From Shewanella insulae (GTDB lineage: Bacteria; Pseudomonadota; Gammaproteobacteria; Enterobacterales; Shewanellaceae), in assembly GCF_009831655.1 (NCBI RefSeq), contig NZ_WRPA01000004.1:240778-304777 (forward strand): a DNA stretch of 64,000 bases, given 5' to 3'. The position numbers and the translations under genes are program-made. Shown here one piece after another: positions 1 to 8,058 of this stretch. Position 1 is the stretch's first letter. Every line of letters starts with the position of its first letter. The notes below the pieces were generated by a model. That model saw only the letters and a list, made by a program, of their open reading frames with translations, was not told the DNA's origin and ran no database searches.

Positions 1-895
1 TAAATTCTTTGATTTTATCCTGACTCTTGAGCAGGCTTAGGGACAGGAACAGGCCTATCATCAGGGCGTTTACCGGTTGACCCAGGAAGGCCAGGGTATC
101 AAACAGGGCGCCATCACCCAGTGGCTGCGAGGGGAACTTGGCGATCGAGCCCAGGCAGATAAGTAAAATCGGCACGAAAATAGGGGCAAATGCCTTGGCC
201 GGGCTAGGTAGCTCACCATAGGCGGCCTTGAGCTGCTCGAAGTCTTCTACATTGCTCTTTAGCTCCTCGGCGCCTTCACCGTCGGGCTCGACATGGGCGA
301 AGCGGTTGGCCCATAACATGCCAGCCAGGGCGGCGACAGCCGCGACGAAGATGCCCACGCCTATGACCAGACCCAGGTTTGACTCTAGTCCCAGGTTACC
401 GGCGGCGGCAATCGGGCCGGGCGTTGGCGGCACGAACGTGTGGGTGGCGTATAGGCCGGTAGCCAGGGCGACGCTCATGGAGACGCTGGAGACTTTCATG
501 CGGTTGGCCATCGACTGCTTGAGCGAGTTGAGGATCACGAAGCCCGAATCACAAAATACCGGGATAGAGACCAGGTAGCCGATGATCGACATGGTCAGGG
601 TCGGGAAGCGTTTCCCAAGCACTTTAATCACCACATCGGCCATGGTGATGGCCGCGCCGCTCTTCTCTAATATGGTACCTATGATAGTACCCAGCACGAT
701 AACCAGGCCAATATAGCCCAGGATACCGCCGAAGCCGGAGGTGATGGTTTTTGCCACATCGGCGCTGGGTAGCCCGTAGGCAAAGGCGGCGATGAAAGAG
801 GCGAGAATAAGGGTTAGGAAGGGGTGAAGCTTAAATTTGGATGTCGCGATAACGATAAAGGCTATCACGGCGATCAAGATCAGTACTAGGCTCAT
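1..895 (-). CDS. GntP-family gluconate/organic acid permease, C-terminus cut by window edge
   Basis: The minus-strand frame opens at ATG 895 and stays open to base 1, giving about 298 residues of a family that is usually about 440-460 long, so the C-terminal third lies outside the window. The N-terminus is a run of hydrophobic helices (MSLVLILIAVIAFIVIATSK) followed by a glycine-rich GTIIGTILEKSGAA segment and FVPPTPGPIAAA, which are hallmarks of GntP-family H+ symporters for gluconate, glycerate and related sugar acids in the inner membrane. The substrate cannot be read from sequence. A CdaR-type sugar diacid regulator at 6682-7845 makes glycerate or another hydroxy acid plausible. No clear Shine-Dalgarno site is visible. 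Confidence 0.88.
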   Translation of the reverse strand, partial: MSLVLILIAVIAFIVIATSKFKLHPFLTLILASFIAAFAYGLPSADVAKTITSGFGGILGYIGLVIVLGTIIGTILEKSGAAITMADVVIKVLGKRFPTLTMSIIGYLVSIPVFCDSGFVILNSLKQSMANRMKVSSVSMSVALATGLYATHTFVPPTPGPIAAAGNLGLESNLGLVIGVGIFVAAVAALAGMLWANRFAHVEPDGEGAEELKSNVEDFEQLKAAYGELPSPAKAFAPIFVPILLICLGSIAKFPSQPLGDGALFDTLAFLGQPVNALMIGLFLSLSLLKSQDKIKEF

Positions 896-982
896 AGGGT
901 GTCCCTGTATTGGGTTATATTTGTTGGTTTGATCTAGCGATGACCCGTTAACTCGCTCCTAGCGCGGGAGCAAAGGGTTTTC

Positions 983-1033
983 AGGCTGGCACTATTATCC
1001 GGATAATCGGACAATCTGGCTTCGTGCCAGCCT
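983..1033. promoter_or_regulatory. Nested dyad upstream of the permease
   Basis: The arms AGGCTGGCAC (983-992) and GTGCCAGCCT (1024-1033) are perfect 10-base inverted repeats. Between them lies a perfect 14-base palindrome, ATTATCCGGATAAT, at 994-1007. The region is 88-138 bases upstream of the permease ATG, a usual place for an operator. The binding protein is unknown; CdaR at 6682-7845 is one candidate. Confidence 0.5.
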
Positions 1034-1053
1034 CCTAATATTTAACTTATGTG

Positions 1054-1089
1054 CAACCGATATTTGTGCGTTTGCCCAAATATCGGTTG
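1054..1089. promoter_or_regulatory. 12-base perfect inverted repeat upstream of the permease
   Basis: CAACCGATATTT (1054-1065) and AAATATCGGTTG (1078-1089) are perfect complements separated by 12 bases. It lacks a T tract on either side, so an operator is more likely than a terminator. It lies about 160-195 bases upstream of the permease start. Confidence 0.5.
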
Positions 1090-1357
1090 AGAGAGAGGAA
1101 TAAAGTCGGTCTAGATCACAAAATGACCGACAGGGCGTGTTCGATTAGGCGGTTAATATATCGTCGTGGGCAGATTGCCAGTTGACCTCACCGCGACAGG
1201 CGCTGCCGCAGGTCTTAGCCGTCCCGGCCTGCGTCTCTAACCTTGCTTAGAGTAGACCTCGCTTGCACCTATACGTAGGTACAGAACAGTTGCCACGGCT
1301 CCGATCCGTTATATTGCTAGCCTAAGTTTTGGGTGGGTAAGATTGTAGTTTGCCACG

Positions 1358-1729
1358 CTATTTATGTTTTCTATTGGCCCCAGGAGGTACCTGGTGGCAA
1401 CTCCATGGTTTATGTTCAGCATTGTCCTTAATATTTTGATCGACAAATTTGTAATAACTTTCTTTGGTATGTGTCCACCAGTCGTTATGCAAGTCGGCTC
1501 CATGTTGCTTGAGCACTTTCTCAATACCGTCGAGATCGATATGAGTTGCATCATAGGCAAGGTGTATTTCACCCGTTCTTATGTTGTAACTCACCTCATC
1601 AATGCCAAAAATGTCATCAATTTCAGCTATCAAGGCATCGTAGTTATCTTGGGTAACCTTGCTTAGTTTCAGGTTTCGGATCACTAAATTCTGTTCTCTT
1701 ACGCCAACTCTATGATCTAAATCGCTCAT
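1358..1729 (-). CDS. Small protein with an HMA-like ferredoxin fold, no metal-binding CxxC
   Basis: This 123-residue protein starts at ATG 1729 behind a good ribosome site (AGGAGATAAGTC then ATG). Residues from about 13 to 80 alternate as beta-alpha-beta-beta-alpha-beta (NLVIRNLKLSKVTQDNYDAL, then SYNIRTGEIHLAYDATHIDL), the pattern of heavy-metal-associated domains, but the CxxC that binds metal in that family is missing. The only cysteine lies near the C-terminus (PWSC), and the tail is basic. It is divergent from the universal stress protein gene at 1892. Function unknown; the fold assignment is inference from sequence pattern. Confidence 0.65.
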   Translation of the reverse strand: MSDLDHRVGVREQNLVIRNLKLSKVTQDNYDALIAEIDDIFGIDEVSYNIRTGEIHLAYDATHIDLDGIEKVLKQHGADLHNDWWTHTKESYYKFVDQNIKDNAEHKPWSCHQVPPGANRKHK

Positions 1730-1891
1730 GACTTATCTCCTAAGGTGAGTAACTAACCGTTTCAGTTAAAGCTTAGGGCTGTGTCTAAGACACAGGTCAA
1801 GCATTTTCGGCCGAAGAGCCTGGGCCAATCGGTTAGGTGTGACGCTGCTAGACTTAAGGTAGTTATTTATCCTGTAACAAGGAGAGCTGTT

Positions 1892-2281
1892 ATGAGTTAC
1901 AAACATATTCTGGTGGCGGTCGATCTGTCTGAGTCTAGCCGAGTGGTAATAGATAAGGCGGTTACATTGGCGAGGGGCGGCAATAGTAAGGTTTCTTTTG
2001 TTTATGTTGATGTGGACAGTGTGGCCATCACCCCGCAGGAAGAGTCCGAGATGCAGCAGGAGCTCCAGGCCATGGCAACATTAAGCAACTATCCCATAGC
2101 TGAAACCTTAGTGGTGATAGGCGACCTGCATATGAAACTTGCTGGTATCGCCAAGGAGAGAAATGTCGATCTCCTGGTCTGTGGCCACCATCATAAGTTC
2201 TTGAGTAGCTTGTTTTCCTCAGTGCCCAAGGTGGCTAACGCCGTCGAGGCCGACCTTCTCGTGGTCTATCTCGATCACTAG
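1892..2281 (+). CDS. Universal stress protein, UspA family
   Basis: The 129-residue product begins MSYKHILVAVDLSESSRVVI, the standard UspA opening, and ends with the family's VCGHHHKFLSSL and ADLLVVYL segments. UspA proteins are small cytoplasmic dimers induced by growth arrest and stress; the molecular activity is poorly defined. I chose ATG 1892 rather than the upstream in-frame codon at 1781 because AAGGAGAG sits just before it and homology begins there. It is about 15 residues shorter than E. coli UspA, the loss being in the central region. The gene is divergent from the HMA-like gene, sharing a 162-base promoter region. Confidence 0.9.
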   Translation: MSYKHILVAVDLSESSRVVIDKAVTLARGGNSKVSFVYVDVDSVAITPQEESEMQQELQAMATLSNYPIAETLVVIGDLHMKLAGIAKERNVDLLVCGHHHKFLSSLFSSVPKVANAVEADLLVVYLDH

Positions 2282-2646
2282 TCCTGATTGGTTAAACAGT
2301 GAAGGTTTAAGGTTCGCTCAAACCTTGGATTGAGGTGTTTGGCTAAGTCATTGACCTTTCTGAGGACCTATTACCTGTTGCGAGTGGCATGTTGAATTGT
2401 AGCTTCGGCTGGAATTGTCCTCTGGAGGGGGAAGGTCGAACCTTCGCTGTAACCTAGCACCCGCCGGAGAGGAGTTAGGTTGCAATGAGGGGGTGGCCTT
2501 CAAGAACCTTCCAAAGAACTATTTCTGTAGAAGCTACTAGCAAAACTCCTTTGGGGCAGATAGGCAATAAAGCCATTTGTGCTGACCTCGACTTAGATCA
2601 AAACAACCTTCCCAATAACCCCTTAATATTGGCGTGAACTGGCACC
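2282..2646. other. Intergenic region between the usp and lysR genes
   Basis: No gene is visible in these 365 bases between convergent genes. Short hairpins occur: AAGGTTT/AAACCTT at 2302-2326, and GAAGGTTCGACCTTC-like arms at 2431-2445. Neither is followed by a run of T, so terminator function is unsupported. Confidence 0.5.
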
Positions 2647-3549
2647 CTAAAGCTGATGTTCCCGTTCCCAGTCATGACAGAAGGCGATAAAGGTTTTCAG
2701 TAGCGGGCTTAAGTACTTCTCCTTATGGACCAGTAACCAGAAGCGGCGCTTCATGTTCAGCGGCAGCTTGAGCACCTTGACCCGTCCATCGCAGATCGCC
2801 GGTTCGGCGGACAGGCGTGACAGACAGGCGAGGCCGAGTCCGGCTGAGACTGAGTTGATTAGGGCCTCAGTGTTGTTGAGCTGAAAGGCTTCATGCCATT
2901 GCTCTAGCCTAGGAGCGACGACGCGTAGGAAGAATTCTCGGGAGCCTGAGCCGGCCTCGCGCAAGATCCAGTGACTGGCCTCCAGTTCATGCAGGGGGAT
3001 GTCGCTATCTGCAGGCAGGGGATGAGTTGGCGGGCAGATCACGCACATCTCATCTGAGCTGAAAGGGGTCGCGTCTATCTCCGAGTGTTGGATCTTACCC
3101 TCGATCAGCGCGATATCCAGTTCATAGTCGATCAGCATGTCGCAGATCTGAGCCGAATTGGAGATAAACAGGCTCTGCAACTCATGCTGGGTATGGCGGC
3201 GAAAGTCACTCAGCAGATAGGGAGCCACCTGGTTGCCCAGGGTGTCACTGGCGCCGATACGCAGCTGGCCCGAGAGTGATTTTTCATCGCTAAACAGATG
3301 CTCGATATCGCCGGCTCTGTGCAGGAGCTCATCGGCCAGGGGCTGCAACTTGTGTCCCTCCTGATTGAGGATGAGACGGTTGTTCACCCGGTCAAAAAGG
3401 TGATGGCCGAGCTGCTTCTCCAGCTCTGACAGCGCCATGCTCACCGCCGCCTTAGAGAGAAACAGGCTGTCGGCCGCGGCGGTTAGGGTCTTATGTTGGG
3501 TGAGGGTGCTAAAGACCTTGAGTTGCTTGAGCGAGATGTGGCTGGCCAT
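2647..3549 (-). CDS. LysR-family transcriptional regulator, YeiE-like
   Basis: The product has 300 residues, normal for LysR proteins. An N-terminal winged helix-turn-helix (about 5-65, with LTAAADSLFLSKAAVSMALS and LGHHLFDRVNNRL) is followed by a co-inducer domain. The segments VAPYLLSDFRR, DIALIEGK and WILREAGSGSREFF resemble E. coli YeiE and CbbR-like regulators. It is divergent from the TDT exporter at 3659 with a 109-base gap, the usual arrangement of a LysR regulator and its target. E. coli YeiE has been linked to sulfite control; that this protein senses sulfite is inference. Confidence 0.85.
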   Translation of the reverse strand: MASHISLKQLKVFSTLTQHKTLTAAADSLFLSKAAVSMALSELEKQLGHHLFDRVNNRLILNQEGHKLQPLADELLHRAGDIEHLFSDEKSLSGQLRIGASDTLGNQVAPYLLSDFRRHTQHELQSLFISNSAQICDMLIDYELDIALIEGKIQHSEIDATPFSSDEMCVICPPTHPLPADSDIPLHELEASHWILREAGSGSREFFLRVVAPRLEQWHEAFQLNNTEALINSVSAGLGLACLSRLSAEPAICDGRVKVLKLPLNMKRRFWLLVHKEKYLSPLLKTFIAFCHDWEREHQL

Positions 3550-3658
3550 AAAAATTAATGTTTAGTTATTCTGAACGTTAGTTATAAATAATTAGATATA
3601 ACAAAACAATAGGCAAGCGTATTATTGCTTCACAGCAAGAAACCTGATTGAGATTGTG

Positions 3659-4630
3659 ATGATTCATAAAACGAAAAAGGCAGTAATGGGCGTTCCTACA
3701 CCTATGGCGGGTCTGGCACTGGGCATTGCAAGCCTAGGTTGGTGCTGGGAAAACTTCACTGAGCTCCATGGTTATGGCCAGTGGGCTGGCGCCGCCATTG
3801 CGAGCCTGTTGTTAGCCGTCTTGAGCGTTAAGTTTTTCTTTCATAAGCATCTTTTAAGGCAAGATCTCGCCCACCCGGTCGTCGGCAGCGTGGTGCCTAC
3901 CTTCGCGATGGCGACTATGGTGGTGTCTAACTCATTGGGGCAATTCTATCCTGGCGCTGGCGATGCCCTGTGGCTGGCGGCTGTGGCGCTGCATATCGTC
4001 TTCCTGGTGAGCTTTATCTATCACAGGATGAAAGATTTTGAGCTGCACCACATGGTCCCCAGCTGGTTTGTGCCGCCGGTGGGCATAGTGGTTGCCGATG
4101 TATCTTTCTCGGGCAACCCGGCCCTGGCGGCTATAGCACAAGGCACTCTAGTCTTTGGCATGCTGGCCTATGCCGTGATGCTGCCCATGATGATCTATCG
4201 CCTGATGTTTACCCATGAGGTGCCCGATGCGGCTAAGCCTACGTTGGCGATTCTGGCGGCGCCAGCCAGCCTTTCGCTGGCAGGTTACCTAACGGTCACG
4301 GCGACGCCATCGCCGGTGATCATCGCCCTGTTATTTGGTATCGCCGTGTTGATGACGGCCATCATCTACCTGGCGTTTTATAAACTCCTGAGGTTGCCCT
4401 TTAGCCCTGGCTATGCGGCGTTTACCTTCCCCATGGTAATAGGCAGCACGGCGCTGTTCAAGATGGCCAACTGGATGCTACTTGAAGGGATAGAAGCCGA
4501 GTATGTACAGCAGGTGAGAGATCTCGCGGCGCTGGAGTTGATGGTGGCGACAGTTGTGGTGGTCTATGTTTCTCTGCGTTACATCAACAACCTAGTGATA
4601 CAGCCGCGCCTAGTTTCACGGACGGTTTAG
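3659..4630 (+). CDS. TDT/SLAC1-family transporter (TehA-like exporter)
   Basis: This 323-residue inner-membrane protein has about ten hydrophobic segments and the TDT opening VPTPMAGLALGIASLGWCWE. TDT/SLAC1 members include TehA, yeast malate permease and SSU1 sulfite exporters. It also carries HHMVPSWFVPPVGI, near the family's conserved PxWxxPPVGI. ATG 3659 is preferred over GTG 3656. No strong ribosome site is seen. Control by the divergent LysR protein is likely. Candidate substrates are sulfite or a C4-dicarboxylate; the sequence does not decide between them. Confidence 0.8.
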   Translation: MIHKTKKAVMGVPTPMAGLALGIASLGWCWENFTELHGYGQWAGAAIASLLLAVLSVKFFFHKHLLRQDLAHPVVGSVVPTFAMATMVVSNSLGQFYPGAGDALWLAAVALHIVFLVSFIYHRMKDFELHHMVPSWFVPPVGIVVADVSFSGNPALAAIAQGTLVFGMLAYAVMLPMMIYRLMFTHEVPDAAKPTLAILAAPASLSLAGYLTVTATPSPVIIALLFGIAVLMTAIIYLAFYKLLRLPFSPGYAAFTFPMVIGSTALFKMANWMLLEGIEAEYVQQVRDLAALELMVATVVVVYVSLRYINNLVIQPRLVSRTV

Positions 4631-4920
4631 TTTCACGGATAGCCTAGTGTTACGGATAGGCGAGTTTTACTAATAGCCTAATATCGCGTCCTTTCTACAG
4701 CGCGATAGGGATATGTATTATTGGCTAGGATGCCATGCTCTCATTTCTCAATAGGCTTTCGCTAGTCAGCATCACAAGAATACAACCTGGCCGCTACTGC
4801 GCTCATCACACAAATTATTACTTCAGCCCCATGACTTCACCGGCGTGAGCGCGTAAAATCCCCGCTTTCAGTAAGGGCCTCAATGCCAAATGGGCCCACG
4901 TATCGCCCTAATTACCCAAG

Positions 4921-6612
4921 ATGTCAGACACCATGTACTGTGCCCAGCAATGTTTTACCCCCTTTAGCTCCTCAATCGGGGGTATAGCGCTGCCTGAGCG
5001 GTTTACCTTTCCCTTTTATTATGAGCCCCATAGGCTGTGTGAGCTGGCGGCTAGTGAGTTGAAAGCCCATCTCGAGCAGCAACAAGACTGGCAGCATAAT
5101 TTCGGCCTGACGGGGCAGCGCGAGGGGGCGATCGGCAAGATGTTCGGCGTGCTGGTGGTGCAAAATGTTGATGGCGAGCTCGGCTACCTCAAGGCGTTTT
5201 CCGGTAAGTTAGCCGAGCAGAATCTGCTGCCGGGTTTCGTGCCGCCGGTATTTGACATGTTGACCCAGGATAGCTTTTTTCACGGTGAGCAGCTGGCTAT
5301 CAATCAGTTGACCGCCAAGCTCGCATCGCTGCAGCGGGCCCCAGAACTTGCATCCCTTAGTGATGAACTAAACGCATTAAACTCAGGTAAAGCCGAGGCG
5401 GTGGCCGAGCTGAGGGCGGCGATCATCGAAAACCGCAAGGCGCGAAAGGCCAGACGTGTGGCCGGCGAGCGGCTCGATGCCCAGGCTTTCGAGGCGCTGC
5501 AGCAACAGCTTGGCCGCGAAAGCGTGGCCGAGAAGTACAGACTCAGGCAGTTAAATGAGCAGTGGGATAGCCAGATCGCCGAGCGTGAGCATCGACTTAG
5601 TGCGCTGCAAGATGAGATTGAGGCGCTTAAGCAGCAACGTGCCGGTAAGTCCAACGCGCTGCAGCGCAAGCTATTCGCCCAGTATCGCTTCTTGAATCAG
5701 GCGGGGGAGGTCAAAGATCTCAACAGCCTATTTAGCCTATCGCCAAGAGGGTTACCCCCTGCGGGCGCAGGAGAGTGCGCGGCGCCCAAGCTGTTGCAGT
5801 TCGCCTTCGCCAACGACCTCAAGCCCATCGCCATGGCGGAGTTCTGGTGGGGAGCATCGCCCAAGTCAGAGGTGAAGCAGCACAAGCAGTTCTATGGCGC
5901 CTGTCACGGCAAGTGTGAGCCGATTTTGGCCCATATGTTGAGTGGCATAGCGCTGGATGACAACCCGCTGCTGAACAATCCCGCCGAGGGTAAGGATCTC
6001 TCCATCCTCTATCAGGATGAGGCAATTGCCGTGGTCAACAAGCCGGCGGAATTTCTGTCTGTGCCGGGCAAGCATGTGACTGACAGCGTCTATAGCCGTA
6101 TGCGTCAGGCCTTTCCCAAGGCGACCGGGCCGCTGATTGTCCATCGCCTGGATATGTCCACCTCTGGCCTTATGGTGATCGCCCTGAGCAGCGAGGCCAA
6201 TACCGCACTGGTGCAGCAGTTTATCGGCCGCACCGTGGAGAAGCGTTATCTTGCCAGGGTAGCGGGTGAGGTGCAGGGGGACGAGGGCGAGATCAAGCTG
6301 CCGCTGCGGGTGGATCTCGACGACAGGCCGCGTCAGCTGGTGTGTTTCGAGCATGGTAAACATGCCCATACCTATTGGCAGGTAAAATCCAGAGGCGAGG
6401 GCACGACCCTGCTGGCACTGTTTCCCAAGACGGGGCGTACCCATCAGCTCAGGGTGCACTGCGCTCATCAGGATGGTCTTGGCATGCCCATCATAGGCGA
6501 CGATCTCTACGGGGCTAAGGCCAACCGCCTGCATCTGCACGCCCAGTATCTGGCTTTTAACCATCCCATCAGCGGCGAGCGGATCAGCTTTAGCTGCGAT
6601 CCCGATTTCTAG
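4921..6612 (+). CDS. RluA-family RNA pseudouridine synthase, long form with N-terminal coiled coil
   Basis: The 563-residue product is a fusion-like long RluA protein. Its C-terminal 230 residues hold the catalytic domain: LIVHRLDMSTSGLM with the catalytic aspartate at residue 411, then KRYLARVAG and FPKTGRTHQLRVHC. Such enzymes isomerise uridine in tRNA or 23S rRNA. The first 340 residues are not found in E. coli RluA; about 120-255 is rich in Ala, Glu, Gln, Arg and Leu and looks like a long coiled coil. Later it has MAEFWWGASPKSEVKQHKQF. Similar long forms occur in Vibrio and Shewanella (recalled, not checked). RNA target unknown. Confidence 0.85.
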   Translation: MSDTMYCAQQCFTPFSSSIGGIALPERFTFPFYYEPHRLCELAASELKAHLEQQQDWQHNFGLTGQREGAIGKMFGVLVVQNVDGELGYLKAFSGKLAEQNLLPGFVPPVFDMLTQDSFFHGEQLAINQLTAKLASLQRAPELASLSDELNALNSGKAEAVAELRAAIIENRKARKARRVAGERLDAQAFEALQQQLGRESVAEKYRLRQLNEQWDSQIAEREHRLSALQDEIEALKQQRAGKSNALQRKLFAQYRFLNQAGEVKDLNSLFSLSPRGLPPAGAGECAAPKLLQFAFANDLKPIAMAEFWWGASPKSEVKQHKQFYGACHGKCEPILAHMLSGIALDDNPLLNNPAEGKDLSILYQDEAIAVVNKPAEFLSVPGKHVTDSVYSRMRQAFPKATGPLIVHRLDMSTSGLMVIALSSEANTALVQQFIGRTVEKRYLARVAGEVQGDEGEIKLPLRVDLDDRPRQLVCFEHGKHAHTYWQVKSRGEGTTLLALFPKTGRTHQLRVHCAHQDGLGMPIIGDDLYGAKANRLHLHAQYLAFNHPISGERISFSCDPDF

Positions 6613-6681
6613 AGCTGTCTAACTTAGGTCATGCTTAGCCTAGGCCATGTTTTGCCTAGGATTGTTTGCCACGATCATCAT

Positions 6682-7845
6682 TTAGCCTTGGTCCTGGCCG
6701 CGGCTCAGCAGCACCTGACCTAGGTAGAGCTGCAGCAGGCCATCGAGTTTGTGAATATCCACCTTAGTGATCTGGGCTATCTTATCCAGGCGATACCTTA
6801 GGGTGTTGCGGTGGATAAACAGCGCCTTGGCACAGGCCTGCTGGTCGCCGAAATGGCCCAGATAGCTTGCCAGCGTCTTGCGCAGCAGGGCGTTTTTGTC
6901 TCTGTCGATGAGGCGCTGAAACGGCCTAAGTAGCTGCTCGCCGCGCCAGTCATGTTTAAGGCCAGAGAGCATCACCAATAGGGCATGATCTTCATAGAGG
7001 TACTTGCTCTGTTCTGGGTGTAGCTGCTGGCCGAAATTAAGGGTTTCCAGCGCCGTCTGATAGGAGCGGTTGATATCCATGGTGGCGGGAAAATAATGGC
7101 CCAGGGCGATCTTCAGCCTGGCGCTTAGCTCGCTGGGCAGACGCTTGAGCAGACGGTCGATACGCAGGCTCTCGGCTTCGGCGCTCCAGGCCTTGCCGTC
7201 GAGGAAGGCGGGCTTGATGATCACCAGCTCAGTCATCGAGGTCATGGCGATCAGGTTGCCGCGGGACGGCGTCTCTAACAGATGCAGTACCGTCTTAAGC
7301 TGAGAGTTGGCCAGCTCGTCGCCGGCGTCGTCGTTGATGCGCAGCACGGCCGCGACCCTTGGCATTTCGAGATCGATATCCAGGCGCTTGGCCCAGATCT
7401 TCAGGTGGTTGAGATCCCGCCCCTCGGGCTTAATCAGCTGCAGAATAAACTCCTCCTGCTGGCGGGCGCGCCACTGGGCCACATCCAGGGAGTTGGCCTG
7501 CTCGACTATCATCTCGGCGGTCATCTTTAGCAGCTCGCCGAAGGCCTTGAGATGTTCTGGCTCCCCCGTGATGCCGATGACGCCGATGATCTCTCCCTGA
7601 TAGTGCAGCGGTAGGTTGATGCCGGGTTTGACCCCCTGCAGGCTGGCGGCGCTGGCGCCGTTGAGCTCGACGGTGCGATTCTGGCTGATGGCCAGCAGGG
7701 CGCCCTCGTGGATGGAGCCTATGCGGTGGGGCTCGCCCGAGCCTAGGATCACCCCTTGGCTGTTCATCACATTGATGTTGTGTCCTATGATCGCCATGGT
7801 GCGATCCACTATCTGCTGGGCGAGTTGATTATCGAGAAAGTACAA
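6682..7845 (-). CDS. cdaR: CdaR/SdaR-type sugar diacid regulator
   Basis: The 387-residue product aligns from its first residues with E. coli CdaR: LAQQIVDRTMAIIGHNINVM, then GSGEPHRIGSIHEGALL and LPLHYQGEIIGVIGITGEPE form the N-terminal diacid recognition domain. The C-terminus has the PucR/CdaR helix-turn-helix, ALFIHRNTLRYRLDKI. E. coli CdaR activates genes for glycerate, galactarate and glucarate use. The only start fitting this alignment is TTG 7845; an in-frame stop lies four codons upstream, and no clear ribosome site precedes it. The GntP permease at 1-895 is the obvious candidate target, by inference. Confidence 0.87.
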   Translation of the reverse strand: MYFLDNQLAQQIVDRTMAIIGHNINVMNSQGVILGSGEPHRIGSIHEGALLAISQNRTVELNGASAASLQGVKPGINLPLHYQGEIIGVIGITGEPEHLKAFGELLKMTAEMIVEQANSLDVAQWRARQQEEFILQLIKPEGRDLNHLKIWAKRLDIDLEMPRVAAVLRINDDAGDELANSQLKTVLHLLETPSRGNLIAMTSMTELVIIKPAFLDGKAWSAEAESLRIDRLLKRLPSELSARLKIALGHYFPATMDINRSYQTALETLNFGQQLHPEQSKYLYEDHALLVMLSGLKHDWRGEQLLRPFQRLIDRDKNALLRKTLASYLGHFGDQQACAKALFIHRNTLRYRLDKIAQITKVDIHKLDGLLQLYLGQVLLSRGQDQG

Positions 7846-8001
7846 GGCGCTACGCTAACTTGGGGGCTGGTGTGTTGAGCTTACGGCAAAAAACCGACGG
7901 GAAAAAGCCTGGGTGGCCGCTTTTGCGAGGTGGCAATCAATACCAACCACGGTGAGTAAGTGATCAGCTATTTACTACGATTGGTATAACAATGACGCAT
8001 A

Positions 8002-8028
8002 AAAAACCCGCGACGGGCGCGGGTTTTT
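8002..8028 (-). terminator. Rho-independent terminator after mtrB
   Basis: An 11-base perfect stem (AAAAACCCGCG/CGCGGGTTTTT) with a five-base loop lies just downstream of the mtrB stop codon. On the minus strand it ends in a T run, and the A-rich 5' arm would let it work in both directions. Confidence 0.88.
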
Positions 8029-8058
8029 AAAGGGCAATTAGCTATGAGAGCATAGCAA

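Larger units (their letters stand above)
896..1357. other. Intergenic region upstream of the permease, with large dyads
   Basis: This 462-base stretch has no convincing gene. It holds two strong inverted repeats, listed separately, between the permease start and the gene ending at 1358. The rest (1090-1357) shows nothing I can assign; a short minus-strand reading frame entering it from 1572 is a shadow of the HMA-like gene. Confidence 0.6.

Noticed and set aside
1781..1891. Longer universal stress protein starting at 1781
   Set aside because: The added 37 residues are not part of the family, and a good ribosome site sits just before ATG 1892.
2431..2445. Palindrome GAAGGTCGAACCTTC as a terminator of the usp gene
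   Set aside because: It is 150 bases after the stop codon and has no T tract on either side.
5866..6564. 232-residue minus-strand frame inside the pseudouridine synthase gene
   Set aside because: Antisense of the catalytic domain; the plus-strand frame has clear family motifs.
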